From positions 62,001-126,000 of the forward strand of contig NZ_JAULRU010000577.1 in NCBI RefSeq assembly GCF_030518155.1: DNA of 64,000 nucleotides. Reading direction: 5' to 3'. Positions 25,996 to 34,413 of this stretch are shown piece after piece. Source of the DNA: Gilvimarinus gilvus. Lineage in GTDB: Bacteria; Pseudomonadota; Gammaproteobacteria; Pseudomonadales; Cellvibrionaceae. Each line of letters starts with the position of its first letter. Position 1 is the stretch's first letter. The position numbers were made by a program, and so were the translations under genes. The notes under the pieces were generated by a model. The model was not told the origin of the DNA. It was given only the letters and a program-made list of their open reading frames with translations, and did no database searches.

Positions 25996-26164
25996 ACTAC
26001 CCAAGGGAACTTTGATAAAAAGTTTTTCAAAACAAACGACGGAAAACATTTATCTCGGAACCGGCACGAGCAAACAAACTTACAAAATGACGGAGCCAAA
26101 TCGCTACCGCCCAAGTGCCGCTAACGAATCAAATTAAACACCCTTGGGAATTAGGAGATTGACT

Positions 26165-27571
26165 ATGGGAAATCGACCGACAATGAAAAACAAAGCAAAA
26201 GGACTGGGCCGCTGGCTTAAGCCTTTCAAGAACGTCATTCTTGGTACTGCGGCTTTATGTGTTTCTGCGCACGCAATGGCCGTTGGCGCGCCCGAAAAAG
26301 AAGACCTAAAGTTCGGCTTCATTAAACTTACCGACATGGCGCCATTGGCGATCGCGCTAGAAAACGGATACTTCGAAGACGAAGGGCTTTTTGTTGAACT
26401 GGAAGCGCAAGCAAACTGGAAGGTTTTATTGGATCGAGTCATTACCGGCGAACTTGACGGCGCCCATATGCTGGCAGGACAGCCGCTGGCAGCGACGATT
26501 GGTTTCGGCACTAAGGCTCATATTATCACCCCGTTTTCGATGGATCTAAACGGCAACGGCATTACGGTTTCCAACGACATCTGGGAGCAAATGAAGCCAC
26601 ACATTCCCAAGCAAGCCGACGGCAAACCTGTCCATCCAATCAAGGCAGACGCTTTAAAACCTGTGGTTGAAAAATACAAACAAGAAGGCAAGCCTTTCAA
26701 TTTAGGCATGGTATTTCCTGTTTCAACCCACAACTATGAGCTTCGCTACTGGCTCGCAGCCGGCGGCATTCACCCGGGCTTCTACGCTCCACACAAAGGT
26801 GACACGTCAGGTCAATTGCAAGCGGACGCACTGCTCAGTGTAACGCCACCACCGCAAATGCCTTCAACTATGGAAGCCGGCACTATTTACGGTTACTGCG
26901 TGGGCGAACCCTGGAACCAGCAAGCTGTATTTAAAGGTATTGGTGTGCCGGTTATTACTGACTACGAAATCTGGAAGAACAACCCAGAAAAAGTATTTGG
27001 CATTACGGCAGAGTTTGCGGAAAAATACCCCAACACTACCGTTCGCTTAACCAAAGCTCTTATTCGCGCCGCCAAATGGTTGGATGAAAACGACAACGCT
27101 AACCGTCCGGAAGCGGTAGAGATTTTGGCTAAGCCTTACTACGTTGGCGCCGACGCAGAAGTTATTGCCAACTCTATGACGGGCACATTTGAATACGAGA
27201 AAGGCGACAAGCGTTCAGTGCCGGACTTTAACGTGTTCTTCCGTTACAACGCGACTTACCCTTACTACTCGGATGCGATTTGGTATCTCACGCAAATGCG
27301 CCGTTGGGGTCAAATCTCAGATCACAAAGACGACACCTGGTATTTTGAAACCGCCAAAAAAGTTTACCGCCCAGACATCTATGCCGTGGCCGCGAAAGCT
27401 TTGATTGAAGACGGCGAAATGAAATCCTCAGAGTTCCCGGCGTTCGCCAGCGAAACTGGATTTAAAGGGCCGCAGCCAGATTTCATTGACGGCATCACCT
27501 ATGACGGTAGCAAGCCTAACGCGTATCTTGAGAAGCTGACCATCGGCTTAAAAGCGACTGACGCATTGTAA
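26165..27571 (+). CDS. nrtA: ABC nitrate transporter substrate-binding protein
   Basis: Started at ATG 26165, seven bases after AGGAG. An export signal ([16 protein letters not shown]) follows a basic N-terminus. The body is the CmpA/NrtA fold: [33 protein letters not shown], then [45 protein letters not shown], and [13 protein letters not shown]. These are characteristic of NrtA/NasF that bind nitrate or nitrite in the periplasm; CmpA (bicarbonate) is a close relative, but the linked mod genes favour nitrate. Length 468 matches. Confidence 0.9.
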   Translation: MGNRPTMKNKAKGLGRWLKPFKNVILGTAALCVSAHAMAVGAPEKEDLKFGFIKLTDMAPLAIALENGYFEDEGLFVELEAQANWKVLLDRVITGELDGAHMLAGQPLAATIGFGTKAHIITPFSMDLNGNGITVSNDIWEQMKPHIPKQADGKPVHPIKADALKPVVEKYKQEGKPFNLGMVFPVSTHNYELRYWLAAGGIHPGFYAPHKGDTSGQLQADALLSVTPPPQMPSTMEAGTIYGYCVGEPWNQQAVFKGIGVPVITDYEIWKNNPEKVFGITAEFAEKYPNTTVRLTKALIRAAKWLDENDNANRPEAVEILAKPYYVGADAEVIANSMTGTFEYEKGDKRSVPDFNVFFRYNATYPYYSDAIWYLTQMRRWGQISDHKDDTWYFETAKKVYRPDIYAVAAKALIEDGEMKSSEFPAFASETGFKGPQPDFIDGITYDGSKPNAYLEKLTIGLKATDAL

Positions 27572-27648
27572 TTTGTATTCAACATTCGATGGCGACATCG
27601 ACTAGGGCGCCGTACAGCGGCGCCATTTTTTCTTCCGAGGACCAGATT

Positions 27649-28635
27649 ATGAATCCAGCCATATTGATTCGGCAAAAATGGCAACGCACCAGCTTTGGGG
27701 TTGCCCAGTGGCAGGCCTTAGCCAAGGCCATTCTAATCCCCATGGTAGGTCTGGTGCTGTTTTTAGGCGTGTGGCATATTGGCGCCAAACAAGTGGACAC
27801 CTCACTCGGACAGTTTCCGGGGCCTGCTGAGGTGCACGAACAATGGAGCAATTTGCGCTCTGAACACCTAAGTGAAAATGATCGCGAAGCGGCTTTTTAC
27901 CAACGCCAGGAAGATCGCAATGCCAAGAAACTGGAAAAAAATCCGGATGCGGAAGTACGCTGGCGTGACTTTAACCGCCGCCCTACTTTTTTCGATCAAA
28001 TCATTACCAGTTTAGTTACCGTAATGACGGGTTTTTTGCTGGCAACGTTTATTGCTATTCCATTGGGAATCTGTATTGGTTTGAGTAACACGGTTTACCG
28101 TGCCCTCAATCCGATTATTCAAATTTTTAAACCAGTTTCGCCTTTGGCGTGGCTGCCTCTTGTCACCATGGTAGTGAGTGCAGTTTACGTCACTGACGAC
28201 CCGATAGTCGCAAAGTCCTTCATTACTTCGGTCGTTACGGTTACCTTGTGCTGTCTTTGGCCCACCATGATTAACACCGCGGTTGGTGTCGCCAGCATCA
28301 ATCAAGACCTACAGAACGTAAGTCGGGTACTGCGGCTAGGCTGGTTTACCCATGTGAAGACCATTGTTCTTCCGTCCTCTATCCCGATGATGTTCACCGG
28401 TCTGCGTTTATCGCTGGGCATAGCCTGGATGGTTTTGATTGCAGCTGAGATGCTGGCTCAAAACCCAGGGCTTGGTAAGTTTGTATGGGATGAATTTCAA
28501 AACGGTTCATCCAACTCTCTGGGTAGAATTTGTGTTGCCGTGTTGATGATTGGCTTTATCGGCTTCTTACTGGATCGTGCCCTGCTGCTTATTCAAAGCT
28601 GGGTTAATTGGGATAAATCAGCGGTAGTGCGTTAA
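27649..28635 (+). CDS. nrtB: ABC nitrate transporter permease
   Basis: ATG 27649 follows GAGGACC; an upstream frame start is ignored. TM1 (ILIPMVGLVLFLGVWHIG) is followed by a long charged insert (~60-120, RSEHLSENDREAAFYQRQEDRNAKK) and then the five-helix BPD_transp core with the cytoplasmic loop SRVLRLGWFTHVKTIVLPSSIPMMFTGLRLSLGIAW (EAA motif). The insert is seen in marine proteobacterial NrtB proteins. It forms the inner-membrane channel with NrtC. Confidence 0.9.
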   Translation: MNPAILIRQKWQRTSFGVAQWQALAKAILIPMVGLVLFLGVWHIGAKQVDTSLGQFPGPAEVHEQWSNLRSEHLSENDREAAFYQRQEDRNAKKLEKNPDAEVRWRDFNRRPTFFDQIITSLVTVMTGFLLATFIAIPLGICIGLSNTVYRALNPIIQIFKPVSPLAWLPLVTMVVSAVYVTDDPIVAKSFITSVVTVTLCCLWPTMINTAVGVASINQDLQNVSRVLRLGWFTHVKTIVLPSSIPMMFTGLRLSLGIAWMVLIAAEMLAQNPGLGKFVWDEFQNGSSNSLGRICVAVLMIGFIGFLLDRALLLIQSWVNWDKSAVVR

Positions 28636-28664
28636 CGCGCCTGTTGTCCACCACGGAGATTATT

Positions 28665-29516
28665 ATGAGCAAAGTACATTTGGAACTTACTCAAGTTGGC
28701 ATCAGCTTCCCTACACCGAAGGGGTCATTTTGTGCCCTCAAAAATGTTGACTTGAAAATTAAGGAAGGCGAATTCGTATCACTTATTGGCCACTCGGGCT
28801 GTGGTAAGTCTACGGTTCTGAATATTGTAGCCGGACTTTACCAAGCAACTACCGGCGGCGTTGTACTAAATGGCCGGGAAGTCAATGAGCCGGGGCCAGA
28901 GCGCGCCGTCGTTTTCCAGAATCATTCACTGCTACCTTGGTTGTCGGCCTATCAGAATGTTGAACTGGCCGTGAAACGCGTGTTTGGCCGGCAAAAAAGC
29001 CGCGCCGAGATGCGCGATTGGATTGAACACAATCTCGAGCTGGTGCAAATGAGTCACGCCATGCACAAGAAACCCGACGAAATTTCAGGCGGCATGAAGC
29101 AACGCGTCGGTATTGCCCGCGCGCTGGCCATGGAGCCGCAAGTGCTACTCATGGACGAACCTTTTGGCGCGCTGGATGCGCTGACCCGCGCCCACTTGCA
29201 AGACTCACTGATGGAAATACAAGCCGATCTCGGCAACACGGTAATTATGATTACCCATGATGTGGATGAGGCCGTGCTTTTATCCGACCGCATTGTAATG
29301 ATGACCAACGGCCCCGAAGCCACCATTGGCGAAATTCTCGATATTGATCTAGAAAGACCACGCGACCGGTTGGCGTTGGCCGATAACGCCAGCTACAACC
29401 ACTACCGCAGCTCGGTATTGCGCTTTTTGTACGAGAAGCAGAAAAAGGTCGAGCCTTTGGCCGCTCGCCGAGAGAAATCAGAAAAAGCCAAGACTTCCAA
29501 GCACAACGCGGCCTAA
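28665..29516 (+). CDS. nrtC: ABC nitrate transporter ATP-binding protein
   Basis: A single ABC ATPase of 283 residues starting at ATG 28665 (CGGAG upstream). Walker A GHSGCGKST, Q-loop VFQNHSLLPWL, signature SGGMKQRVGIARAL, Walker B VLLMDEPFGALD and the switch ITHDVDEAVLLSDR are intact. It lacks the extra NrtA-like domain found in cyanobacterial NrtC, so it corresponds to NrtD/NasD in form. Operon with nrtA and nrtB; energises nitrate uptake. Confidence 0.92.
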   Translation: MSKVHLELTQVGISFPTPKGSFCALKNVDLKIKEGEFVSLIGHSGCGKSTVLNIVAGLYQATTGGVVLNGREVNEPGPERAVVFQNHSLLPWLSAYQNVELAVKRVFGRQKSRAEMRDWIEHNLELVQMSHAMHKKPDEISGGMKQRVGIARALAMEPQVLLMDEPFGALDALTRAHLQDSLMEIQADLGNTVIMITHDVDEAVLLSDRIVMMTNGPEATIGEILDIDLERPRDRLALADNASYNHYRSSVLRFLYEKQKKVEPLAARREKSEKAKTSKHNAA

Positions 29517-29546
29517 CCCGCATCGTTTATGGCACAATAGCCCCAC

Positions 29547-29568
29547 TTGCCAGTCATTAATCTGGCAA
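29547..29568. terminator. Short hairpin between nrtC and modA
   Basis: TTGCCAG and CTGGCAA enclose 8 nt in the 93-bp gap between the nitrate and molybdate genes. There is no T tract. It may be a weak terminator, a processing site or an operator. Confidence 0.3.
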
Positions 29569-29609
29569 TCATTCAGGCGTTCACCCCGCGTTCTGATTAA
29601 GGAGCTATT

Positions 29610-30332
29610 GTGCGTTTTTTGTTTTTCTGTTTCTTACTTGTTACAAGCGTCTCCGTTCACGCAGACAATGTCGTTAAGATCGCGGTGGCAAGCAATTTCA
29701 AACCTACCCTCGAAGCGCTGCTCCCACTTTGGCAGCGCACCCAGAAAACAAAATTACTCATCTCCGGTGGACCTTCCGGCGTACTGACTCAGCAAATACT
29801 CTCTGGCGCACCGTTTGATGTATTTCTTTCGGCGGATGCCGATCTTCCACTGCACCTATACCACCAACAACTTAGCGAAAAACCCTTTGTATACGCTCAG
29901 GGTCAACTCAAACTCGGCTGCATTAATGCGCACGACTCCCTATCCAATGCGCTGCACAGCAGCGCAAGACTGGCACTGGCCAATATTAAAACAGCGCCTT
30001 ACGGGCGCGCCGCCTGGCAATGGTTGCAACGACAAGAGCCAGCCGTAACGGCGCAAATTGTGCAGACGGGATCCGTCGCCGGCGCGTTACAAACAGTGGT
30101 CTCGGGCAACGCGCCTTGTGGCTTAATAGCCGCGAGTTTTGAACGGTTAGCTTCCGGCCTGCACTGGTATGCTATCGAAACGGCACCTAATTTGCCGCAA
30201 GCTGGCGTATTGATAAACCCGACCAACCCCGCCAAACAATTCGTTGAGTTTTTGCTGAGTGATCAAGCTCAGGGTATGATTCGCAATCACAGCTATATTG
30301 CACCAGAATCTCAAGAATCGACGACACCATGA
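29610..30332 (+). CDS. modA: Molybdate-binding periplasmic protein
   Basis: GTG start at 29610 with AAGGAG seven bases upstream. Signal peptide MRFLFFCFLLVTSVSVHA. The mature part starts VKIAVASNFKPTLEALLPLW and has SGGPSGVLTQQILSGAPFDVFLSADAD, the oxyanion-binding ModA pattern. Together with ModB and ModC it imports molybdate for molybdenum cofactor, which assimilatory nitrate reductase needs; the gene follows nrtABC, so the two systems act together. No moa/moe genes are in the window. Confidence 0.92.
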   Translation: MRFLFFCFLLVTSVSVHADNVVKIAVASNFKPTLEALLPLWQRTQKTKLLISGGPSGVLTQQILSGAPFDVFLSADADLPLHLYHQQLSEKPFVYAQGQLKLGCINAHDSLSNALHSSARLALANIKTAPYGRAAWQWLQRQEPAVTAQIVQTGSVAGALQTVVSGNAPCGLIAASFERLASGLHWYAIETAPNLPQAGVLINPTNPAKQFVEFLLSDQAQGMIRNHSYIAPESQESTTP

Positions 30333-30991
30333 TTGACGCCATATGGGTTACCTGCAGGCTCGCGTTTGTCACAACATTGATCTTGCTGTTGGTGTGTACA
30401 CCGCTGGCATGGTGGTTAGCGCGCGGCCGCACCAGCTGGTTTCGCAATGTTCTTGAGGCCGCTATTGCTCTACCGTTGATTTTACCACCGACCGTATTGG
30501 GCTTTTATCTGTTACTGCTATTGAGTCCTACCGGCATGTTGGGCCAGTTTTTTGATCAGGGGCTGGCTTTCAGCTTCACAGGGCTGGTATTGGGCTCTTG
30601 TGTATATTCCCTGCCATTTGTCGCGCAACCGCTTACCGCCAGCTTCCGCCAGCTCGATCCGCAGCTTATTCTGCTTGGGCGCTCACAGGGACTGAACAGT
30701 ATTGGTCTGTTTCGCCATATAATCTTGCCCTGTTGTGGCTACGCGCTGGTAACGGCTACCGCTTTGGGCTTTGCCCATACGGTAGGTGAGTTCGGTGTGA
30801 TTTTAATGATCGGCGGCAATATACCGGGCGAGACACAGGTTTTATCAGTGCTTCTTTACGATGAAGTCGAATCCCTAAACTACACCAGTGCGCACACAAT
30901 AGCCGGTGCATTGGTAGCAGTGTCATGGTTAATACTATTTGCTTTATACCGCTGGCAGCGCACACGAGGTCCTATTCATGTGGGCACTTAA
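30329..30991 (+). CDS. modB: Molybdate ABC transporter permease
   Basis: Five membrane helices and the ModB cytoplasmic loop FRQLDPQLILLGRSQGLNSIGLFRHIILPCCGYALVTATALGFAHTVGEFGVILMIGGNIPGETQVLSVLLYDEVE, all diagnostic. 220 residues is the usual length. The ATG overlaps the modA stop (ATGA), so translation is coupled. Confidence 0.94.
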   Translation: MIDAIWVTCRLAFVTTLILLLVCTPLAWWLARGRTSWFRNVLEAAIALPLILPPTVLGFYLLLLLSPTGMLGQFFDQGLAFSFTGLVLGSCVYSLPFVAQPLTASFRQLDPQLILLGRSQGLNSIGLFRHIILPCCGYALVTATALGFAHTVGEFGVILMIGGNIPGETQVLSVLLYDEVESLNYTSAHTIAGALVAVSWLILFALYRWQRTRGPIHVGT

Positions 30992-31961
30992 GGCCGGCAA
31001 ACACTGTTTTCATTGGCCTAACGGCAGCTGGGTTGGCATTGATGGACCCTCAGGTTGCGGTAAAACCTCACTCCTACAACATTTGATGACAACCCGCCAA
31101 GGCGAACTCACGTGCGACGGGCATAACCTCCTGCAATCTGCGCCGCCCTTACGCGGTATTGGCTGGGCCGCACAAGGGGCCATGCTGTGGCCTAACCAAC
31201 CGGTAGAACGACAAGTGCAAGCGATTGCCGAAAGACATCGCCGCCGCGCCTGGATGGATCTTGCTGACGAACTCGGTGTTGTCCCTCTCCTCAAGCGCAA
31301 TACCACCGTGCTTTCTGGCGGCGAACGGCAACGGGTCGCTCTGCTAAGCGCACTGCTTTCGGCTAAACATATATTGTTATTGGACGAGCCAGTATCCGCT
31401 TTGGATAAGCGCGCCGCCAACGAGGTACTAGCAGCGGTAAAGCGTGCCGCCCAACAGCGCAGCCTAACGGCTTGGCTGGTCAGCCACCAATGGTGCGATA
31501 TGGCGGCCACTTGCGATTATTACTACGGCTGGACCGAGCAGACACTGATAGATATCGAACGCGCTCAACAGCAACGAGTCAACTTGCACCCGGAGCAAGC
31601 GGCAGCCCTATGGCCAGTCGATAAACTGGATCACGGGGGCCAGCTTTATATTGCCGGTCACAGCATCGAGACGGGGCCACTTAATACTGAAACCCAGCGG
31701 GTCAGTATTGATGCACACGACGTGTCACTGGCCCAACACCGCCCCGGGCCATCAAGTATCGCCAACACGCTGGAGGTCACGGTGAGGGGAATCCGCACAG
31801 TTGAAAACAACAGCGCATTGGTCACCTTGAGTTGGGGGGACTTGGTGCTTTACTCGCTGATTACTAAAAAATCGGCGAGTGAATTGGCGCTGAGTGTCGG
31901 GCAAAAGGTGTTCGCTCAATTCAAAGCGCACGCCGTCAAAACGCCGCTCGCTTCGAAGTAA
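30978..31961 (+). CDS. modC: Molybdate ABC transporter ATP-binding protein
   Basis: Starts at ATG 30978 (GAGG upstream), overlapping modB by 14 bp. Walker A GPSGCGKTS, signature LSGGERQRVALLSALL, Walker B ILLLDEPVSALD and an H-loop-type SHQWCD are present. The ATPase domain is short: TRQGELTCDGHNLL follows Walker A closely and the N-terminal strand is cut down. Residues ~240-325 match the ModC TOBE domain (LEVTVRGIRTVENNSALVTLSWGDLVLYSLITKKS), which senses molybdate. Function inferred as normal. Confidence 0.88.
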   Translation: MWALKAGKHCFHWPNGSWVGIDGPSGCGKTSLLQHLMTTRQGELTCDGHNLLQSAPPLRGIGWAAQGAMLWPNQPVERQVQAIAERHRRRAWMDLADELGVVPLLKRNTTVLSGGERQRVALLSALLSAKHILLLDEPVSALDKRAANEVLAAVKRAAQQRSLTAWLVSHQWCDMAATCDYYYGWTEQTLIDIERAQQQRVNLHPEQAAALWPVDKLDHGGQLYIAGHSIETGPLNTETQRVSIDAHDVSLAQHRPGPSSIANTLEVTVRGIRTVENNSALVTLSWGDLVLYSLITKKSASELALSVGQKVFAQFKAHAVKTPLASK

Positions 31962-31970
31962 GGGCCGTAC

Positions 31971-32333
31971 TTAATCGACCTTAAGCTTATCGTGATATTC
32001 CTTACGCACCTCGCCTAACTTCTTCAAACTGGCCTTAGCAGCCGCTAAGTCTTTAGCCGCAAGTGCTGCGTCTAACGCCTGAGTAAGTTCGGCCAGCTCC
32101 TGCATCCCGTGCTCAAAATCAGCCTGCTCTTCAGGCCCCATAGTTTGCGCCTGCGCTATATCAAGAGCCTCTTTGAAAGATTGCCACTGCGCTTGCACCT
32201 CAACTAGGTCATCGCTCTCGCGCATCGCTTTAAAAGAATCCCCCATAGACTCCATAGATTCATGCAACGGGTCATGCTTAGAACAGGCCACCGCCAGCAA
32301 CGGCAACAACAATACAATCATCAACTTCTTCAT
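31971..32333 (-). CDS. Lipid-anchored cytochrome b562-like protein (120 aa)
   Basis: A lipobox signal (MKKLMIVLLLPLLAVAC) gives a lipid cysteine at 17. The rest aligns by eye with soluble E. coli cytochrome b562: MESMGDSFKAM matches its METLNDNLKVI, DFEHGMQEL matches DFRHGFDIL, and the end RKEYHDK matches RNAYHQK. The two haem ligands of the family, an N-terminal Met and a C-terminal His, are therefore present as M27 and H114. A four-helix periplasmic electron carrier tied to the membrane is expected. The family also includes CpxP-like and haem-free members, so haem binding needs proof. Confidence 0.72.
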   Translation of the reverse strand: MKKLMIVLLLPLLAVACSKHDPLHESMESMGDSFKAMRESDDLVEVQAQWQSFKEALDIAQAQTMGPEEQADFEHGMQELAELTQALDAALAAKDLAAAKASLKKLGEVRKEYHDKLKVD

Positions 32334-32418
32334 GGTTCACTCCATTTACGGTTTGCAGCTTAATAATACCTTAGTTGCATGACAGAAATGCGCCACCTCA
32401 CCCGCAAACTTGCACTAC

Positions 32419-32470
32419 TTGACAAACCATACTGTGCGGTACATAGTATATACTGTGCAACACACAGTAT
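32419..32470 (+). promoter_or_regulatory. Promoter with two abutting PadR operators
   Basis: TTGACA at 32419 is a perfect -35. Two 21-bp palindromes follow without a gap: ATACTGTG-N5-CATAGTAT at 32429-32449 (one mismatch) and ATACTGTG-N5-CACAGTAT at 32450-32470 (perfect). They span the spacer, -10 and start region and end 12 bp before padR, so PadR very likely represses its own operon. Confidence 0.75.
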
Positions 32471-32482
32471 GAGGTTAAAGCA

Positions 32483-32824
32483 GTGACAGAAGAACACGAA
32501 CGTCTGAACAAGCTCACCATGGAGCTACGGCGGGGCGTATTGATAATGGCGGTACTGGAATCGATGGTGACATCACACTATGGCTACTCACTGCGCCGCC
32601 ACCTGGAGCAAAACGGTCTGGATGTTGACGAAGGCACTCTCTACCCCCTGCTACGGCGATTGGAGAGCCAGCAATTGCTCACCAGCGATTGGCAAGTGCA
32701 AGAGGGACGCAAGCGTCGGGTGTATCAATTATCGGACAATGGCCAAACGGCGCGAATCACCATGGAGCGCGAATGGCGGCATTTAAATCAAGCGCTAACA
32801 AATTTAGCGGAGGACACACAATGA
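32483..32824 (+). CDS. PadR-family transcriptional regulator (113 aa)
   Basis: Winged helix with RRGVLIMAVLESMVTSHYGYSLRRHLEQNGLDVDEGTLYPLLRRLESQQLLTSDW, the PadR core, and a short C-terminal helix, as in the compact PadR-s2 subgroup. GTG start with GAGG eight bases upstream. Binds DNA as a dimer; the two palindromes just upstream fit autorepression. It is coupled by an ATGA overlap to a HAAS-domain membrane protein, a common pairing in which the regulator answers cell-envelope stress or drugs. Confidence 0.92.
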   Translation: MTEEHERLNKLTMELRRGVLIMAVLESMVTSHYGYSLRRHLEQNGLDVDEGTLYPLLRRLESQQLLTSDWQVQEGRKRRVYQLSDNGQTARITMEREWRHLNQALTNLAEDTQ

Positions 32825-33768
32825 GTAATCAATGGCTAGAAAGGTACGCATACGCGGTAAAATCACACTTACCACCCAAAGTACGCAACGATGTCGCAGA
32901 CGAGCTGCTCAGTGACCTACAAGATGAGTGTGACTACCGCGCCGAAACACTGGAGCGCGACCTAACCGACGACGAGGTTCAGCAGCTGCTGCAAGAGCGC
33001 GGGCACCCGTTACTGGTAGCGGCCGACTTTTTGCCGCGTCCCTCGCTAATCAGCGAAAGCCTCTTCCCGATATACGCACAGCTGTTGCGCTGGATGGTTA
33101 TGGCTATTGCCATCGCGCAGGTGTGTGTTGGCGTTATTCAAGCAGCGCAAGTATCCTCGCTGAATTTGTGGCAGCTTTTGCCGCAAATAACGTGGGGCAC
33201 CTTGAACGGCAGCTTGTATGGTTTTGCTTGGTTAACTCTAATTTTTTATCTATTCGGCGAATCCATTAATCGAGCCGATATTTTTAAAAACTGGAAGCCA
33301 GACTCTCTGCCTAAGGTGACTGCGCAGGGCGCCTACATCAGTCGTACAGGAACCGCGATAGAGCTCGTGGTACTGACTTATTTTATTGCCTGGATTAACC
33401 GCGTTATTCCGCAGAGTTTGGGAGACAACCCTATCGAACTGGTATTTGCCGATGGTTGGCACAATCTACTGCCCTGGATTACCGCGTTGATGTTCACCAG
33501 CGCACTGCTCGCCGCAGTCAAGTTGGTATCACCTTACTGGACTCGGCCCAAAGCCTTAATCGAGTTGGCATTACATATTCCCACTTTAATAATTCTTGGC
33601 ATCATTAGCCAATGGGATGCGCCTGTAAGCATTATTATTGGCCACGAAGAAACGGCGAAACAGTTCGTCTTTCCAGCGACGTGGTTCACCATAGGCTTGT
33701 TGGGCTACGCCGTTGTGGCAACTATTGACCTGATTAAAAAAAGGGGCATGTTAAGGGCAATGAGCTAA
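32821..33768 (+). CDS. HAAS-domain membrane protein, PadR partner (315 aa)
   Basis: The ATG at 32821 is chosen for its overlap with the padR stop; a longer in-frame start would lie inside padR. Residues ~1-65 (RYAYAVKSHLPPKVRNDVADELLSDLQDECDYRAE...LTDDEVQQLLQERGHPLLVAADF) form the helical HAAS/permease-prefix domain that usually accompanies PadR. About six membrane helices follow (~80-305). It may sense the membrane or regulate PadR; the ligand is unknown. Confidence 0.8.
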   Translation: MSNQWLERYAYAVKSHLPPKVRNDVADELLSDLQDECDYRAETLERDLTDDEVQQLLQERGHPLLVAADFLPRPSLISESLFPIYAQLLRWMVMAIAIAQVCVGVIQAAQVSSLNLWQLLPQITWGTLNGSLYGFAWLTLIFYLFGESINRADIFKNWKPDSLPKVTAQGAYISRTGTAIELVVLTYFIAWINRVIPQSLGDNPIELVFADGWHNLLPWITALMFTSALLAAVKLVSPYWTRPKALIELALHIPTLIILGIISQWDAPVSIIIGHEETAKQFVFPATWFTIGLLGYAVVATIDLIKKRGMLRAMS

Positions 33769-33793
33769 GCGACAGCGCCTGTATATTTGTTTA

Positions 33794-33819
33794 GCCCGGT
33801 TCACAACCGGGCCCTTTTT
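33794..33819 (+). terminator. Rho-independent terminator of the padR operon
   Basis: GCCCGGTT-CAC-AACCGGGC followed by CCTTTTTC, 26 bp after the HAAS gene stop: an 8-bp GC-rich stem with a T tract. Confidence 0.88.
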
Positions 33820-33822
33820 CAT

Positions 33823-34395
33823 CTATATCGACTCGACCACGCTCAAATTAGGCCAGTGCTGCAACCAACGTTTGTCCCGTAGCCTTTGCTGAAAAACCGA
33901 TTTATCTCGCACAGCATTCCAATGAATACAGCCTGCAAATAATCCCCTTAACGGCTGATCGAAGGGCGAAAAGAAATCCAGCCCCCAGGTTTGGTTGCGA
34001 ATAACTGCAACGGCGGTTTCTTTTTCCGGCCAATAAGCCATCGCATCCACTGCGCTGGTGTAGGCGGGATCACCATTACGGACATGCATGCGCGCTTGAT
34101 TACGCACCTGCCAGTTCACTTCGGGCATTAAGACTTTGCAATTTTCTTCTATGGCGTGGTCGTACTGGGAACAATTGTTGGCGGCATCAAAGTAAATTAC
34201 ATCAATGTCCGACAGCTCAGTGGGCGATGTCTTTTTGTGCAAATAGTCCCACACCAAATTGCGCACAAAGCCCGCTGCAATACACCCCTGAGGCAACTTC
34301 AACCGAAACAAAACCTCCAGTGCCCGACAACGTAAAGGGTCCGCATCAATTAGCTTTACCAAAATTTCTTCAGCGTCTTGCTCTAGCAGATCCAT
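33823..34395 (-). CDS. Nucleotidyltransferase-fold protein (NTP_transf_6 / COG3575) (190 aa)
   Basis: The sequence AAGFVRNLVWDYLHKKTSPTELSDIDVIYFDA carries a nucleotidyltransferase-type DxD (DID) after a GFVRN turn, as in the COG3575 family (YiaC-neighbour type, DUF925). The C-terminal part (WGLDFFSPFDQPLRGLFAGCIHWN) is also conserved in that family. Cytoplasmic. The substrate is not known. It follows the SulP gene with an 18-bp gap on the same strand. Confidence 0.82.
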   Translation of the reverse strand: MDLLEQDAEEILVKLIDADPLRCRALEVLFRLKLPQGCIAAGFVRNLVWDYLHKKTSPTELSDIDVIYFDAANNCSQYDHAIEENCKVLMPEVNWQVRNQARMHVRNGDPAYTSAVDAMAYWPEKETAVAVIRNQTWGLDFFSPFDQPLRGLFAGCIHWNAVRDKSVFQQRLRDKRWLQHWPNLSVVESI

Positions 34396-34413
34396 TGTAA
34401 AACCCCTTGCCTG

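Noticed and set aside
29529-29555. Second sigma-54 promoter before modA (TGGCAC ... TTGC)
   Set aside because: The distance between GG and GC is several bases too long for a -24/-12 element.
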